From NCBI RefSeq assembly GCF_964355755.1, contig NC_092672.1, forward strand, positions 1,240,001-1,304,000: DNA of 64,000 bases, given 5' to 3'. The stretch is from Antedon mediterranea (Eukaryota > Echinodermata > Crinoidea > Comatulida > Antedonidae). How positions within the stretch are numbered: the first letter of the stretch is position 1; every line of letters begins with the position of its first letter. The notes beneath the pieces were generated by a model. It was not told the origin of the DNA. It made no database searches and saw nothing but the letters and a program-made list of their open reading frames with translations. Position numbers and translations under genes: made by a program. This document shows positions 1 to 14,703 of this stretch, piece by piece.

Positions 1-782
1 AATGTCTTTTTTGGAAAGAACTTCACTGACGCCTGTATAATCATTCTATCACATAAAATCATGTTATAAACGTGTATGACGTCATCATTAGAAGCAAATT
101 GATATTCTAGTAGCATTGTATCTTTACACGTTAATAGCCAACGTTACAGTCGTATCGTAAAACACACAAAAGGGTTTTGCGTGACGGATCACTCTTTACT
201 TAATCTACAACAAATAAAGTCAAATGCATTTTAAAATATTGTTGAAGAAATCCGGGAGAAATTCACTACAAAAACAGTTTGTTGAATGGATACCTTTCGT
301 ATTGACGACTACGGAGCTGTATTTCTACCCACTTTCAAACATGAGGATGCGCATAATGACAATTACTCAATAGCCTAGTCACGTGACGCGTCATGGAAAC
401 GAAAGGTCGACATAACGAGTTAATCCCGCCGCATACTACTGGGAATGCTGGTCACGTCACAGTAGTTTAAAACAGAAATATTAACTGAAGATTATAGACG
501 TGATCTGCGTTTAGATAAAACCACACAAGGATGAAGAATACCATTAGAGATAATTGCTTTGATCTATGACTTCTAACAATTGTAATGGACTTCTGCTTAG
601 CATATTTTTATATTCTGATAATTTTCTTGCCCAACTTGGAGATATTGAGAAAATTATCTGTATGGAAAGTGTACAATTGACAACATGGTTTAAACAAAGA
701 AAAGTGTTATAGAAAAAATGTATTTTATTATAAATACGGCATTTCAATTTAGAATATTGTAAGCTGTGTCCATTACACATCA

Positions 783-960
783 CAGTAGTTTGACCCAAAA
801 AATGTGATGTGCCAAAATATGGGGGTGATATGTTCAAATATGGCAGTGATAACGCAAGTGAGTTGACCAATCACAAGCGAAAGTTGGGATGATCCATCCT
901 GTAATTGGTCAAATTACTTGCGTTGCCTACGACTGATACTAGGGACACTAACGTCCAGCT
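783..960. mobile_element. Fragments of MITE-A and MITE-B side by side
   Basis: 783-853 holds the MITE-A core (GTGATGTGCC, ATATGG...GTGATATG). It runs directly into a MITE-B interior (CGCAAGTGAGTTGACCAATC ... AATTGGTCAAATTACTTGCG). Neither has both ends. Confidence 0.6.
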
Positions 961-2089
961 TCTCGACTCGTTTAAAGTTACTGTAGGCATAAACTAAATC
1001 TATTCTAAAAGAGTCCATTCTTTTTAAACTTACATTTGTCCACCAAGTAGGGCCTACTATGATATATAAAATGAATAATAATACGGCATTACATTCTTTC
1101 CTAATTTCGTTTTAATCAGAATGACGACTGTATCTAAATATTCCGTTTAGAATGTTTATATTGATTAATAGCCACACTTATGGGAATGTATCTGATATTC
1201 TCACATTAGAAACTCTTAAAAGGTCGTAAAATCAACCGTTACACACGAGGAACATGAGACCTTTAATTTTTATGAAACAAATCGTTTGATTGCCAAGACT
1301 ATGGTCGTATCTTTGAAAAATTATTTATGTTTTGGATTATTTAAGCTAAATAATTAAAATATTATATAAACCACTCCTACACTTCCGGCCATTGATTTTT
1401 ACAAACATTATAAATACGCATGCGCAATGAACAGAATTTGTTCATTTTAAAGCAATCTTATTTCCGGTCTTACATAAATTATTTATGATTTTGATAGAGC
1501 ATTTGCGAATGTACTATTACTTCCTGACATTTATTCAATGTAAAATCAATATTTATAATAATGAAATAATTGATAGAGGGAAATTTTACCAGAAGATCGT
1601 CTCTTAAAGGCAAACAATAAAGAAAAAAACAATAATACAAAACAAACAACAACAAAAACAAAAAGTGTTCGTAACTTAATTCAGTAATGATTGTCTTTAC
1701 AATAATATTTGTTTTTAGAAGAGTTTCACAAAGTCGATAATCAACTTATAAATACCACTGTATATCAATATATTTACAATTTTTACTTGTTCGGTACACT
1801 TTATTTGTGTTATAGTTGTGTATCAAACAACAACTTTCCAATTGTATTATTGTATATGATTATTAGACAATAACAGTTTTTGAATTTTGAATTTGAGTTA
1901 ATAAAGAAGGTAAAAGAAGCTCTGTAGCTATCCTTACAATGCATAGTTTATAGCTAATGGGGTTTTAAATACAAAAGGAATATTTTACCGAAATTGTGTA
2001 AGCTATAAACTTGAAATAAAAAATGAAATTATAGGAGATCGGAAGGTAGTATTTTGAAAATATTGACAAAATGCACGATGACTACCTAA

Positions 2090-2246
2090 AGCTCTGTCTA
2101 CACTATCAACTTTATGTGACAAAAAAGTGATGTGCAGCCCATATGGACATGATGATGTCATATCACTACCACATTTGGGCATATCACTACTATATTTGGG
2201 CACATCACATTTTTTGTCAAACTAGTTTGATACTGTAGACAGAGCT
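2090..2246. mobile_element. MITE-A copy 1
   Basis: Inverted ends AGCTCTGTCTACACTATCAA and GATACTGTAGACAGAGCT, flanked on both sides by TAA (2087-2089 and 2247-2249). The core has the ATATGG/GTGATATG motif. Confidence 0.85.
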
Positions 2247-2383
2247 TAACACGTTGATCGTTTCACAATAAAACTGAACATATTTGTATTATCTTAAAAG
2301 CCACAAAATATAGGCCCTATCAAATCAGATAGGTAAACTACTGCTTGGGATAATATTTCTCTATAGATTTCTCAAGTGTATAA

Positions 2384-2545
2384 AGCTCTGTCTATCTACA
2401 CATCAAACTAGTTTGACAAAAAATATGTGATGTTCCCAAATGTGGTAGTGATAATATGCCCAAATATGGTAGTGATATGACATCATCATGTCTATGGGCA
2501 CATCACATTTGTTGTCACGTAAAGTTTGATAGTGTAGACAGAGCT
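2384..2545. mobile_element. MITE-A copy 2
   Basis: Ends AGCTCTG ... CAGAGCT with TAA duplicated on both sides. It lies only 137 bp from copy 1, in the opposite orientation of the core. Confidence 0.85.
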
Positions 2546-4769
2546 TAACTCTAGTTTAGTCAAGAAATTGAATAATGTTATTACAAAAGTAGAAATTAAT
2601 TTACATCAAATTGTAATCCGTGTAAATGTCTGCACTATCCACTCATTGGGTTTAGATTACTCTCATCGGTCGTTGTTCAAACACTTCTTATATCCATTAA
2701 TCTCCAACGTGTTATACAAGATTTTGATGAGATGTTATTATTTGAAATTTGACCCTAAGTTAAGTTCAAATGTCGTCATAGAACAACTTCAGATTAATCG
2801 CATTTTAGATATGTTATGCGTTCGTAAGAGTACGGTATCTGCACTGCGCACGCGTATCATCCGCGTCGGCCTTTCATTCAGTGCTATCATTATTAATTGA
2901 TAGAAGGCATGGAAACGTTCTTTATATTTTAAAATGGCAAGAGTGAAGCAACATGAATCTGAACCATATAGAGCATTAACTATAATTGAACTATATATAA
3001 GTACTAGTAATAGGCCTATAGTATACTATCGATATTATAGTACTATTCTATATTATTGATCAATGACCTATGAACTACGACCTATTCAGATTAGACCACC
3101 AATGTCAACTCTCGGGATTTGGCTGAACGACTTGCGACAAGCCATGCTGGATTGACTTCCCCCACGCCACCCTCGCAAATAGTTAACTGCTAAAAGATTT
3201 ACTCGATAATGTGTCGTCATGGGCCGCTAATGTAGTCGCAATAATATTATCCCATATTATTTCAACGGGTTTTTTTCCTAACCTTATACTTATAAATTCA
3301 AAATAACATCCGAAATGTCAATTTTTATTATTTTGTTATTACTGTAAAATATTTTATTGATTAAACGTGATTTCATAAATTGTTACCAAGACAACTGAAA
3401 GCATCTTTACTTTCGCTGCGCCATTAATGATCTTGAATAATAACTTGAATCTATATATTCAGTAAACAGTGCAGCTAACAGACACACACAATTACACCTA
3501 ATAATAATGTATCTTCAGAAATCTATACTTAATTCTCTCCACGGTGTAATTTTAAAAATACTTTCTTACGTTTTAATTACTATCAATATATCGACCTTTT
3601 GTTTTCACCGCGCGGCAAGCGACTACGCAGCTATTGATCTGCGCGGCGTGCGCTTGGCTTTTACAATGCGCAGAATGACATTTCAACTTGCGCGCGCATA
3701 GTGTGGTTAACAACGAAATGTCGCTAATATCAGGTTTTATAATCGCCATCGTTACCTCTGGGTGTAATAAAATACTTCATGCATTTTTCATCATTGCTAA
3801 TTTGAATACGTGAATATAAAGTATCAAATTCGAGAATTAAAATGCAAATTACAAAAACTTATGTCTAAAATCTATTCATAGTATTTTATATTGTGAATTT
3901 GTTGACTAATTTAGAACACAAATGACGCAGTACACGTCAATACATTGGGCAATGTTACATGATAAATTTAGTTTTAAATATTAATCGTTTCTTATGAAGA
4001 TTGTGGTAAAATATTACTCAATATTAGTCTTATTATTTGTGCAGAATTGAAAAAAAAAACAACATGTATTTCGCATATTAGGCCTAATGTATTCAGTGTG
4101 TAGACTTACATTAAAGTATGCCTGGTCCATTGAGCAAGAAATTGAGATTAAGCTGTTTATTGGAAGGGAAATGATCCTGAACCATTGCTATATATGAATC
4201 TACATCATTTACAGAAAAAAATAAGTCTACATACATAGAGTTAACATTGTGAAATAAATGGAAATTATATTAATGTTATTTCCGAATTTTTTTATTCCGA
4301 CTTTTTCCAAGTTATTGTCTGTTCTATGTTTAGGATTCACTTTTGTCTGTATGTAACCCCATGTGTGCCAAAATAATTATATTTTAACCAATTGTAAGTC
4401 AATCGATTTCCAAAACCTATACCGACGTATAAACAAATTCAACTATTCACAAGCATTCCTTCTTTTTTTAAATATTAATGTAAACTTTGAGAGAAATGAA
4501 GGACACCATAATTGTAGGACTTCTTTTGAAAAATACATCAGGGCCTAGTCCCTTTTCTAGAAACCCTCCAATTTACAACTCAGCATCCATCCATGTAGGC
4601 CTACCAATCTGACATATAGAAATAAAAAAACAGTAAGAGCTGAAGTATTTTTTGAAGTACAGTTTTCTACGTCATTCACTGATTAGCCAATTAGGTATCA
4701 TAGAGATTCTTTGTTCTCGTTACTTCTCACAAATAACGCGAATTACAAGTAGCGACAGCAGATCGGATA

Positions 4770-4870
4770 TTCGGTGGTGTGATTGGTCAAATTACTTGCG
4801 GTGCGCGCTACGTCCTGGTATTGCTTCGTCGCTAGGCAGAAATTACGCTGCGCCCTATATAACTTAGTGG
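4770..4870. mobile_element. MITE-B fragment
   Basis: Contains GTGATTGGTCAAATTACTTG and CGCTACGTCC, the right-half signature of MITE-B, without recognisable ends. Confidence 0.5.
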
Positions 4871-6119
4871 TGTGGTAGGTTGATTAATTTTATGATGATG
4901 AATTCATGATAATTAATTTGAGCACAACAATACTCTTAATTGAAAACCATTGATCTAAATCTAATTTGATGCAAATCTTTGGAATAGCTTGAGGAATAAT
5001 GTTTAGAATTTAGAAAAATACAGTTTAATTCGTGAATAGAAGAACGTACATTCTGTGTTGATAATGTGCTGTTAAATCATATCAAGATTTCTAAGGTAAT
5101 ACTATATTTAATGAGATTGCTAAGCCTTCGCTAATGGTGATAATATTATTATTATCTTATGCGGAGGCAATAACCATTAAACAGCGAAGATGATTATAAT
5201 GATATCCTAGTACCATTGATACTTCTTCCACATGCTTTTTTATCTCCATATGCAGTAGTTATAAGCACATCTTAGCAACACTGCACTGATAATATGCTCT
5301 CAATTAACCTTATGAATAAATCCAGTAAATATCGTAGCTAAACACATTTGTTTAGACTATAGCTTCTTTAAAACCAGTCATCGATCCGAAAGAGTCAAAA
5401 TAATTTTTGTTAAATAAATACTAAAAATATTAATTATTAGGCCTAAGATAAGAATGTATTCTTAATATCGCCTTACCTTGACAGCCTAATATTGACAATA
5501 GAATATCCAACTACTACTAGAAAATGAATTGTGTTCATTGAGAAGACGTCTACTGTAATAGTGAATCGAGGATATCTATTGTGTTTGGCCATACAATGAC
5601 TAATGAACCGTGAATTATTGACCTCCTCCTCATGACATCATCACTAAGTGCGCGTATGCTCGCAGTAGTAATTTATCAAGCTTCAGCTAGGCCTATATAA
5701 TAATGTTTATCTTGTAGTACATCTGAACGTGGTCATCAAAAGCTTTTAGTTACAACTGTCTCCTGGTAGTTAATTCGTTTTTTCGTGAAACAGAGCTGAT
5801 GAATAATTGTTCTTTAAACATGTGATGCAATTAGAGGGCGTTTGATTGAGTAACGTATGCTAACTGATGCCGAAATGATGAGTAAGACTCGTTCTCAGCG
5901 CAGATGTCTAAATATGATCAAGGTAGCAATTAATTTAACGTCAATTAACGATGTTTTGAAGTAGCTTTTAAGATTACACGTCTTATTGAGAATTTCATTA
6001 GTTACAGATTCATTAGAGAGATTCCTAATTTTCATAATTGCGCAAATATGTTTTTAGTATAGACGCATGTCGTTAAAATTAACGTTTCCTCCACATGCAG
6101 AGAAATGTTCGCGCGTTCA

Positions 6120-6260
6120 CTCAATTTCAATTTCAATTTATTTTCCACATACTACACAACTACTACAACCTAGTACATGGAGAATGCATATATTAAGATC
6201 TGTGCAGAGCATAGATCTTTAAGCTAAATCAACCTTAGACAATAATATTAATTACAATAA
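6120..6260 (-). mobile_element. Probable retroelement 3' tail
   Basis: On the minus strand it ends GGAAAATAAATTGAAATTGA followed by further ATTGAA units, a pattern typical of non-LTR retroelement 3' ends with a short tandem tail. Confidence 0.4.
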
Positions 6261-6364
6261 ACATAAAAGCATTGAATAAATAAGTAAATAAAAAAATATT
6301 TCATATCGCAGCACGCGGCACGCTTGTACGACGCAGTGTGACGTCACTACATTCTCAAAACAAA

Positions 6365-6530
6365 ACATAATAATAATAATAATAACAACTTTATTTAAAA
6401 ACGGATGCAACACTTGAATCACCAAATTGGTGTTTTTCACAAGGCCGTTACTTACTACAAAACTATTTATACTATTACACAAGTTATCAATTACAGTACA
6501 AAAACAACAACAACAAAAAAAAAAAAAAAA
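6365..6530 (-). mobile_element. Probable LINE (CR1/L2-like) 3' tail
   Basis: On the minus strand it contains CGGCCTTGTGAAAAACACCA and ends AAATAAAGTTGTTATTATTA with more TTA units, the usual 3' microsatellite form of CR1/L2-type elements. An A/T homopolymer (6,515-6,533) lies at the other edge. Confidence 0.45.
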
Positions 6531-7014
6531 AAAGATTTCATGAAAAAATATAGAGTTTCAAGTATACATTGACCCAGAAAATGGTATATTATGTATACAT
6601 AATATAAACGTGACGCCCTTTGTTGTCGGATCAATAGATTGATCTATGCCTCGGCTTGTGACACGGTAAACATATTCAATAATGATTAATTTTACCAGGT
6701 TAAGTACTTTTTTTTAAAGTTCTTAGGCATACATAATGTTACAAAGAAATTATGTTAGAATTAAACATTGGATATTCAGTTACCTGCCGTCATGATACAT
6801 AGTTGAACATTCACGGTCATATTGATGGCAATGTGACTACTTTTGTATGTGAGCCCACTTTATGTAAATGTCTATTGGTAACATCAATAATGATTATTAG
6901 GATGTGGAAAATCACCACAAGCAAATATTTTTAATGTTATTATGAGGAAATCCACAAATGCATCCGTAAATGTTATTCTATTTAATACTAAATATCGTTG
7001 TGTGAGTCATACTA

Positions 7015-7155
7015 AGCTTGGTTGCCACTTGGACGCAACGCAAGGACGTAATTAATTTGACCAATCATGACGTGATGGGTCTTCCGAACTGTCGCTTGTG
7101 ATTGGTCAACTCACTTGTGTTGTGCCTACGTCGTTGTGTTGCGTGGGAATCAAGT
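7015..7155. mobile_element. MITE-B copy 1
   Basis: AGCTTGGTTGCCACTTGGAC ... GTGGGAATCAAGT, right flank TTA. The interior has GACCAATCA and TGATTGGTCAACTCACTTG as inverted halves. Confidence 0.8.
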
Positions 7156-7179
7156 TTACGGAAGTTGATTGAAGCATAT

Positions 7180-7314
7180 CGCTCTGTGATCAAACTAGTT
7201 TGACAAAAAAGTATAGTATGCCCAAATATGGTAGTGATATGACATCCATATGATGTCCGTATATGGGCACATCACATTTTTTTGTCACAATAATGTTTGA
7301 TAGTGTAGAGAGCT
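7180..7314. mobile_element. MITE-A copy 3
   Basis: Left end decayed (GCTCTGTGATCAAACTAG), right end GATAGTGTAGAGAGCT followed by TAA. Directly follows a MITE-B copy. Confidence 0.8.
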
Positions 7315-8370
7315 TAACACATTGTGATATTTCTAATAATCATGACGAAGGAGTTACTGACTATTATCACAATTAGAGAGAATCTACCGATGAGGCCTAC
7401 ATAATCATTACTAAAGATATTTGTATTTAAATCCACGTTCAGAATACAGCCAAGTGATGGTCCACTGGTCCACCAATAGGCCCACAATGGAACTTTAACT
7501 AACAACTGCAGCTTGAGGAAACGTCTATAACATTGTACTCTCATGTTTTGGTTTCTCGGCTTTAAATCTGCCAAATTCATAATTGTTGAAACCACCATGA
7601 GAAAATCGTTGTACATGTATCTGTAACCTTTAATTTGTAGATACCAAACGAAAAGTTAGTAAATTAATACGAAAAGCAAATCGAATTTTGCGTAAAGCTA
7701 GCTGTTATTCTACCTAATGAGGGAGTGCAGAAGACCCTGTAGGCTAATTCCAACACCTTCCTCGACATCAAAATAATAAAGATTAATTGGACTCTCAGTT
7801 CATCCCATCATCTGGGTGAGAAAATATCTGGAAATGAATCGTATATTTTGTTTGCTCAAGAAATAGCGTGGTCATCGATTTTACGTCATTGGACGTGAGA
7901 CATATTTATTATGAATGCACTTAAAATATTTATAAACGGTTTAATGTGTTGACACGCTAGAATGTTCTCCTTCAAAATTCGAGTGTTTTTTTTGTTGGAA
8001 CCTCTAAGTTGGCCGCTAGAAATTAAGTGTTCTTATTATCAATTTATCATTTCTTAGAAAATGATGCACTATGAACCTGATTGGTCGATATGGCATCACA
8101 TTGATAATCCACGTTATAACCGATTGACTCTCGGAGGATCTCAAATGTTATAATGCACCTCTAAGCAGGCAATATCTGTATAATAACATAATAGAACAAA
8201 ACATTTATAATATTAGATAACGTATCAACGTGAGCTGCACCGTATGGGCGGCGATCACCTCTTGTTTATCCCCTGTGGTACCTTAACAAAGAATACGATA
8301 ATTTAAATAATAGGCTCATAATATGTGATCAGCAGTTTTATTTAGCTTGATTACGACACAATCTGACGAA

Positions 8371-8551
8371 GGCTCTGTCTACACTATCAAACTTTTTGTG
8401 ACAACACAATGTGATGTACCCATATATGGACATGATGATGTCACATCACTACCATATTTAAGCATATCACTACCATATTTGGGCATATCACTACAATATT
8501 TGGGCACATCACACTTTTTTGTCAAACTAGTTTAATAATGTAGACAGAGCT
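8371..8551. mobile_element. MITE-A copy 4
   Basis: GGCTCTGTCTACACTATCAA ... ATGTAGACAGAGCT, right flank TAA. The core has three ATATTTGGGCATATCAC-like units. Confidence 0.82.
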
Positions 8552-9185
8552 TAATGTAGGTTGATTGCGGTTACAGCATTACATTTAATTGTATTAATCA
8601 CTGATTGCTAGGATTATGGTATCACTATACATCCTTATTATTGTATTTGTCATAAAGTCCTATTAAAAACTAAACTAAATTAATCTAATTTGAAATAATT
8701 GGATCAGTTAACATTATTACGTCATAATCATTGTCGTCATGAGCATCTCAGTTATAATTGTATCATTATCAAATTCATCTTCTTCATTTAAATTCCATCA
8801 TCAGCACTCATCACTCTTAATTATCATCGTATCGTTTTTTTAACGTTTATAAAATGAACTACAATAATCATAATGATATAATTTCTATTATTATACAGAC
8901 ACAAGACTGGCAACCTTAAATGTCACAATATAATCATTCTAAATGTCACACTTGACAAATTTTGTTACTGTAAATGTCACAGATGATGAATTTTGTTAAA
9001 TGTCACCAAATATGACAACAATTACTATTAAAGTATTCCATGCCTACTCAAAATGTCACATGACTAAAGCTTATTCATTTACATTTGGGAATTCTTATCT
9101 TCGACATCTTAAGGCAGTGATTTTAAATAAGAATGAGTTAACAGTATAACACGGTGAGGTCATTAAACTATTGAAACAATGGATA

Positions 9186-11035
9186 AACATGTTTACAACA
9201 TTATTATAGACATGTTTACAACATTATTATAGACATGTTTACAACATTATTATAGACATGTTTACAACATTATTACAGACATGTTTACAACATTATTATA
9301 GACATGTTTACAACATTATTATAGACATGTTTACAACATTATTATAGACATGTTTACTACATTATTATAGACATGTTTACAACATTATTATAGACATGTT
9401 TACAACATTATTATAGACATGTTTACAACATTATTATAGACATGTTTACAACATTATTATAGACATGTTTACAACATTATTACAGACATGTTTACAACAT
9501 TATTATAGACATGTTTACAACATTATTATAGACATGTTTACAACATTATTATAGACATGTTTACAACATTATTATAGACATGTTTACAACATTATTATAG
9601 ACATGTTTACAACATTATTATAGACATGTTTACAACATTATTATAGACATGTTTACAACATTATTACAGACATGTTTACAACATTATTATAGACATGTTT
9701 ACAACATTATTACAGACATGTTTACAACATTATTATAGACATGTTTACAACATTATTATAGACATGTTTACAACATTATTATAGACATGTTTACAACATT
9801 ATTATAGACATGTTTACAACATTATTATAGACATGTTTACAACATTATTATAGACATGTTTACAACATTATTACAGACATGTTTACAACATTATTATAGA
9901 CATGTTTACAACATTATTATAGACATGTTTACAACATTATTATAGACATGTTTACTACATTATTATAGACATGTTTACAACATTATTATAGACATGTTTA
10001 CAACATTATTATAGACATGTTTACAACATTATTATAGACATGTTTACAACATTATTATAGACATGTTTACAACATTATTATAGACATGTTTACAACATTA
10101 TTATAGACATGTTTACAACATTATTATAGACATGTTTACAACATTATTATAGACATGTTTACAACATTATTATAGACATGTTTACAACATTATTATAGAC
10201 ATGTTTACAACATTATTATAGACATGTTTACAACATTATTATAGACATGTTTACAACATTATTATAGACATGTTTACAACATTATTATAGACATGTTTAC
10301 AACATTATTATAGACATGTTTACAACATTATTACAGACATGTTTACAACATTATTACAGACATGTTTACAACATTATTACAGACATGTTTACAACATTAT
10401 TATAGACATGTTTACAACATTATTATAGACATGTTTACAACATTATTATAGACATGTTTACAACATTATTATAGACATGTTTACAACATTATTATAGACA
10501 TGTTTACAACATTATTATAGACATGTTTACAACATTATTACAGACATGTTTACAACATTATTATAGACATGTTTACAACATTATTATAGACATGTTTACA
10601 ACATTATTATAGACATGTTTACAACATTATTATAGACATGTTTACAACATTATTATAGACATGTTTACAATATTATTATAGACATGTTTACAACATTATT
10701 ACAGACATGTTTACAACATTATTACAGACATGTTTACTACATTATTATAGACATGTTTACTACATTATTATAGACATGTTTACAACATTATTATAGACAT
10801 GTTTACAACATTATTATAGACATGTTTACAACATTATTATAGACATGTTTACAACATTATTATAGACATGTTTACAACATTATTATAGACATGTTTACAA
10901 CATTATTATAGACATGTTTACAACATTATTATAGACATGTTTACTACATTATTATAGACATGTTTACTACATTATTATAGACATGTTTACTACATTATTA
11001 TAGACATGTTTACAACATTATTATAGACATGTACT
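9186..11035. repeat. 23-bp satellite array, about 80 copies
   Basis: Unit ACATGTTTACAACATTATTA plus TAG, head to tail for 1.85 kb with no interruption. Variants are few and recurrent: TTACAG for TTATAG, and TTTACTAC for TTTACAAC, the latter clustered toward the right end. The array decays after 11,035. Confidence 0.97.
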
Positions 11036-11589
11036 ACATTGTAAATTAACATATTTACTACACTGTAGATGTTTCCTCATAAATGTTTACAGTTTATGAT
11101 ATGAATATGATTTTCGTCTTCAGTGTTCTCCAAAATATAGAATTTAATTCCGGAAAATTATGCGAATTACCGAATTATTTATATCCTTAAGAAGAAGAAC
11201 TAATCTACTAAATATCAAAAAGTCAAATAATATTGTACGTTGCCTATCTAATTGACAACATTATAGTTTCCGATTTCTCATTGGTCAATGCTTTGAATGG
11301 TTGGGCCTAATCTCCACTAGTCTAGATACGTGTTTTTATGTATAATTTTCTTACACAATTTTGTAATACCGGTTGGAGACAGTTTAAACCATCAAATCTT
11401 GCTGAAAACTTGCTTTGTGAGAAAAAATGGTCTTATTTCTATTAACTCGACAGTGTTTTTGAGAGTAAATAAACAATATATGAAGCCTTGTTTCAGTACA
11501 TTGACGTCAAAAAGTAGTAAACTCACTGTTTGTGAAATCATGTTCGGTTCGAAAAAGCAATAAAATATATCTTCATATTATACTGACTT

Positions 11590-11765
11590 GAAATTAAACA
11601 GAATTTCTTTCGGAGGATTCTCCTCTTAATCCCCGTCTACACTAAGAAACATTATAGCTTTCGGTGGATTCTCCTCTTAAGCTTCGTCTATACACTAAGA
11701 AACATTAAGCTTTCGGAGGGTTCTCCTCTTAAGCTCCATCTACATTAAGAAACATTACGAAACCA
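11590..11765. repeat. Three diverged copies of a unit of about 57 bp
   Basis: AAGAAACATTA, CTTTCGGAGGATTCTCCTCT and TAAGCTCCGTCTACACTA recur three times with substitutions. Confidence 0.7.
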
Positions 11766-12262
11766 TAGAATGATCTGTGAAATTGATTGAATAATTAATT
11801 AATTAGCTCTTATTGTATTGATTGGTATAATTTAAATAAGAAATTCTTCAATATTTCATTACCATTCTAGATCTGACAAGAACTTAATAAAGCCTCAAAT
11901 TAATATTTGAACATAATTATATTTAAAAAGTCTCTTCTAATTTGTTTGTAATTGTAACTTTGTGTTCAAATACAAATTAAAATATTCTAGTCAATCACAT
12001 CACAATAAACCACCATATTTAGACATAATACAGAAAATACCCGATGTTGCCTCATAAACACAAATAACATATTCACAAAGTGTACGCTCATGATATAAAT
12101 AGAGTCTTCCCTGTACAACAATGACGTCATTCTATTCCTATGAGTCGAAATGTACGTCCTCTGTGGTCTTACTGTTGCTGTAATATACAGGTAGCTATAC
12201 GGTAGTGTACAAAATGTTTATAAAATCAAACTACCATTATGTTTTAATATTTAATAGTCGCC

Positions 12263-12390
12263 ATGGAACGAAAAACACGTAGGCGCAACGCAAACAATTT
12301 GACCAATCAGAGCGACGGAATCATCTAAATAACTGTCGCTTGTAATTTGTTAATTTACATGCATTGCGCGTGCGTCCATTATCCAGGTAA
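12263..12390. mobile_element. MITE-B, degenerate copy
   Basis: GGCGCAACGCAAACAATTTG, ACCAATCAGAGCGACGG and TCGCTTGTAATTTGTTAA reproduce the family interior; termini are lost. Confidence 0.6.
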
Positions 12391-14035
12391 TGATTATTTG
12401 TGATCTGGTTCTACTGATTATTGAATATTTAATTATATAAACAATGATATAAAAAATACTGTTTATTGCTTCCTATCAAGTTTTTGTATTCAGGGTATAA
12501 TTACGTCTGTACAAAGTAGAAAAGCACGTTGAACGATAACGACTCTGCGAGCAATTAATTCAAAACTCATAATCGACGCAGAATCGACGTTTTACATTGA
12601 AGTAAATACTGAATGCTTTGTATACCATAATGATGTGAAATACAAAAATAGAGTCATTTCAATTTTTTTTAAATCCAAAAGCAAAAAGTTTATTCTGCCC
12701 TGTATTTTTTCCCTCTTTAGTAAGGATTTCACCCACTTTTATTTCAGTTTAATAAAAACATAATTGTAGCATAGAGAATGTAAAATATAATATTGTATCA
12801 TTTTCCTGGCCCGTATTAGTCCATCTATGCATCTTAAGACTGGGGTGTACTGTAGTTTTGTTTGAATAAAGACCGATGTTAAACAATTTTTTTTAAATAC
12901 GCCTGTTAAGTCAGTCTCTTCTTAGATATGTCAATGTTCATTATAGTTATCAACAAGAAATTCCTTCTGACGTGATCTCTGATCATTAAAAAAAATCTTC
13001 TCTTTAAATTAAACCTTTGTTCCGCACTTAACAACGTGTTTTGTCTATACGTACTTGTGTGTATAAAGGAGGGCCGACAGCAAAGGACTTGCTTGTTTAT
13101 ATCCACCCTATGTCGAAATAATATTTTGTTTGTTATTTTATTGGTTAATGTTTGATTTTGGTCGAAATAATTGTTGAATTGTATTGTTAACTGTTTAGTC
13201 GCTTTACCAATCTATACGTATGAGTTTGAAAAACATTAAACAGATAAAGAAAATACAATTAGGCCTAACAAAGAAATCAATAGTGTGACTGTGATTGGTG
13301 GAGATAAAAGGAATTTTTTGGGATTTAAAACAGTTTTATGAATTTGCGATTGTTATCTTAATATTCATGGAAATCATCAAACATTTCAAAACATTGTGCT
13401 ATCATATTTTCAAATATCGAATAAAATTACTCAGATTATTGATATGGTATAACATAAGAAGGAGAATAGTTTACAGCAAAAATAGCAATAATATAATATT
13501 GTGCATTATTCACTTCCAAATGAAAACAAATCTACAAACAAATAACAATGTACAATCTTCCTTTTATTGAGGATCCGTTTTAATCATATTCAAGTTTCAG
13601 GAGTAAATGTATAATCGGGGATTTCCCTTCCTTGAATAAAAAAGTTGTTTACTAGTACTTTTGTTGAGAACTAAACTCTTGTGTTTGTCATAATAGTTCT
13701 TATTGTGTTATCATTTAGTTCATTTTCAATTTAATAATTTAATGGCGCTTCTATTATGGCATTATCACCTATAACCGACCGTAGATTAAATGACAAATTA
13801 CCGGCAAGAAAGTCTTTCAGTTTTCATCGATTTTTCTATTTTTAATATGTATTCAAATAAGCAAAGAAACAATTTGATATTAAACGATGAAAATTAATTA
13901 AAAGTCTTGAAAAAAAAATTAATAGTACGATGGGCGAAGGCAGAAATTGATTTGTAAGTTGACGACCATGGTTAGAGATCAAATGAAAGAATAACTGTAA
14001 GGTAGTCGGGAAAATATTACTTTATATGCCTGTTA

Positions 14036-14186
14036 AGCTCTGTCTACACTATCAAACTAGTGTGTGTAATGTGCCAATAAATGGTAGTGATATTCCAATA
14101 TGTGGTAGTGATAAGACATCATCATGTCTATATATGGGCACATCACATTATGTTGTCACATAAAGTTTGATAGTGTAGACAAGGCT
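14036..14186. mobile_element. MITE-A copy 5
   Basis: Ends AGCTCTGTCTACACTATCAA and GATAGTGTAGACAAGGCT, with TTA on both sides. This copy shows the alternative (TTA) form of the TWA duplication. Confidence 0.85.
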
Positions 14187-14703
14187 TTAGAATAAGGATA
14201 ATCATGGTGATGTCATCAACATTGTTTGGCCTCTCAACATTATGCAAATTGGATAGTAAATTTACATTTGCAAATCTACCTTTATTGCTAATATCATCAA
14301 TAATAAGATATTCCTAAGTTGGTTACATTACTTACATTCTACCCATCATTCCTAGCTCTCTGCTGTAATCATTGTAAATCTTTAACGAAGATATAAATTA
14401 CGCGGTTACTTTTAGCAGTATCTCGTCTGCAATTAGAACACCGCGTTCTCGAGGGACTCTCGCGTATCGATAACGCGTTAACCGCGTGCCTATTGAACCG
14501 AGTATCCCGATTGTAAACTGAGCACTATTCTCAATATCTTAGTGTAATTATTAAGATTGTGGTGTGTACGTATGAATAGAATTGATCGATAATGTAGCAG
14601 TGATACTTCGGGTTTGTACGACGATAACGCTATTTCAACTGAATCAATGAAGCGCTGGTTTGAAAATCACACCGTTGAAAACTATACTTTGCAACGCGTA
14701 CCT

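Larger units (their letters stand above)
2546..7010. other. No gene seen (AT-rich, repeat remnants)
   Basis: Open frames are short and unlike any family I know. The CpG-rich patch at 3,605-3,700 (CACCGCGCGGCAAGCG) has no exon structure. Two retroelement tails lie at 6.1-6.5 kb. Confidence 0.6.
11040..14030. other. No gene seen
   Basis: Apart from the short repeat at 11.6 kb and a MITE-B relic at 12.3 kb there is only AT-rich sequence; the longest frames (for example 13,295-13,570 plus) are Ile/Asn/Lys-rich as expected by chance. Confidence 0.6.

Noticed and set aside
2568-2900. Plus-strand ORF of 110 aa
   Set aside because: Largest frame in the left region but Ile/Leu/Asn-rich, with no motif, no splice context and no match I recognise.
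9186-11035. CRISPR-like regular repeats
   Set aside because: Units are head to tail with no unique spacers, in a eukaryotic sequence; this is a satellite.
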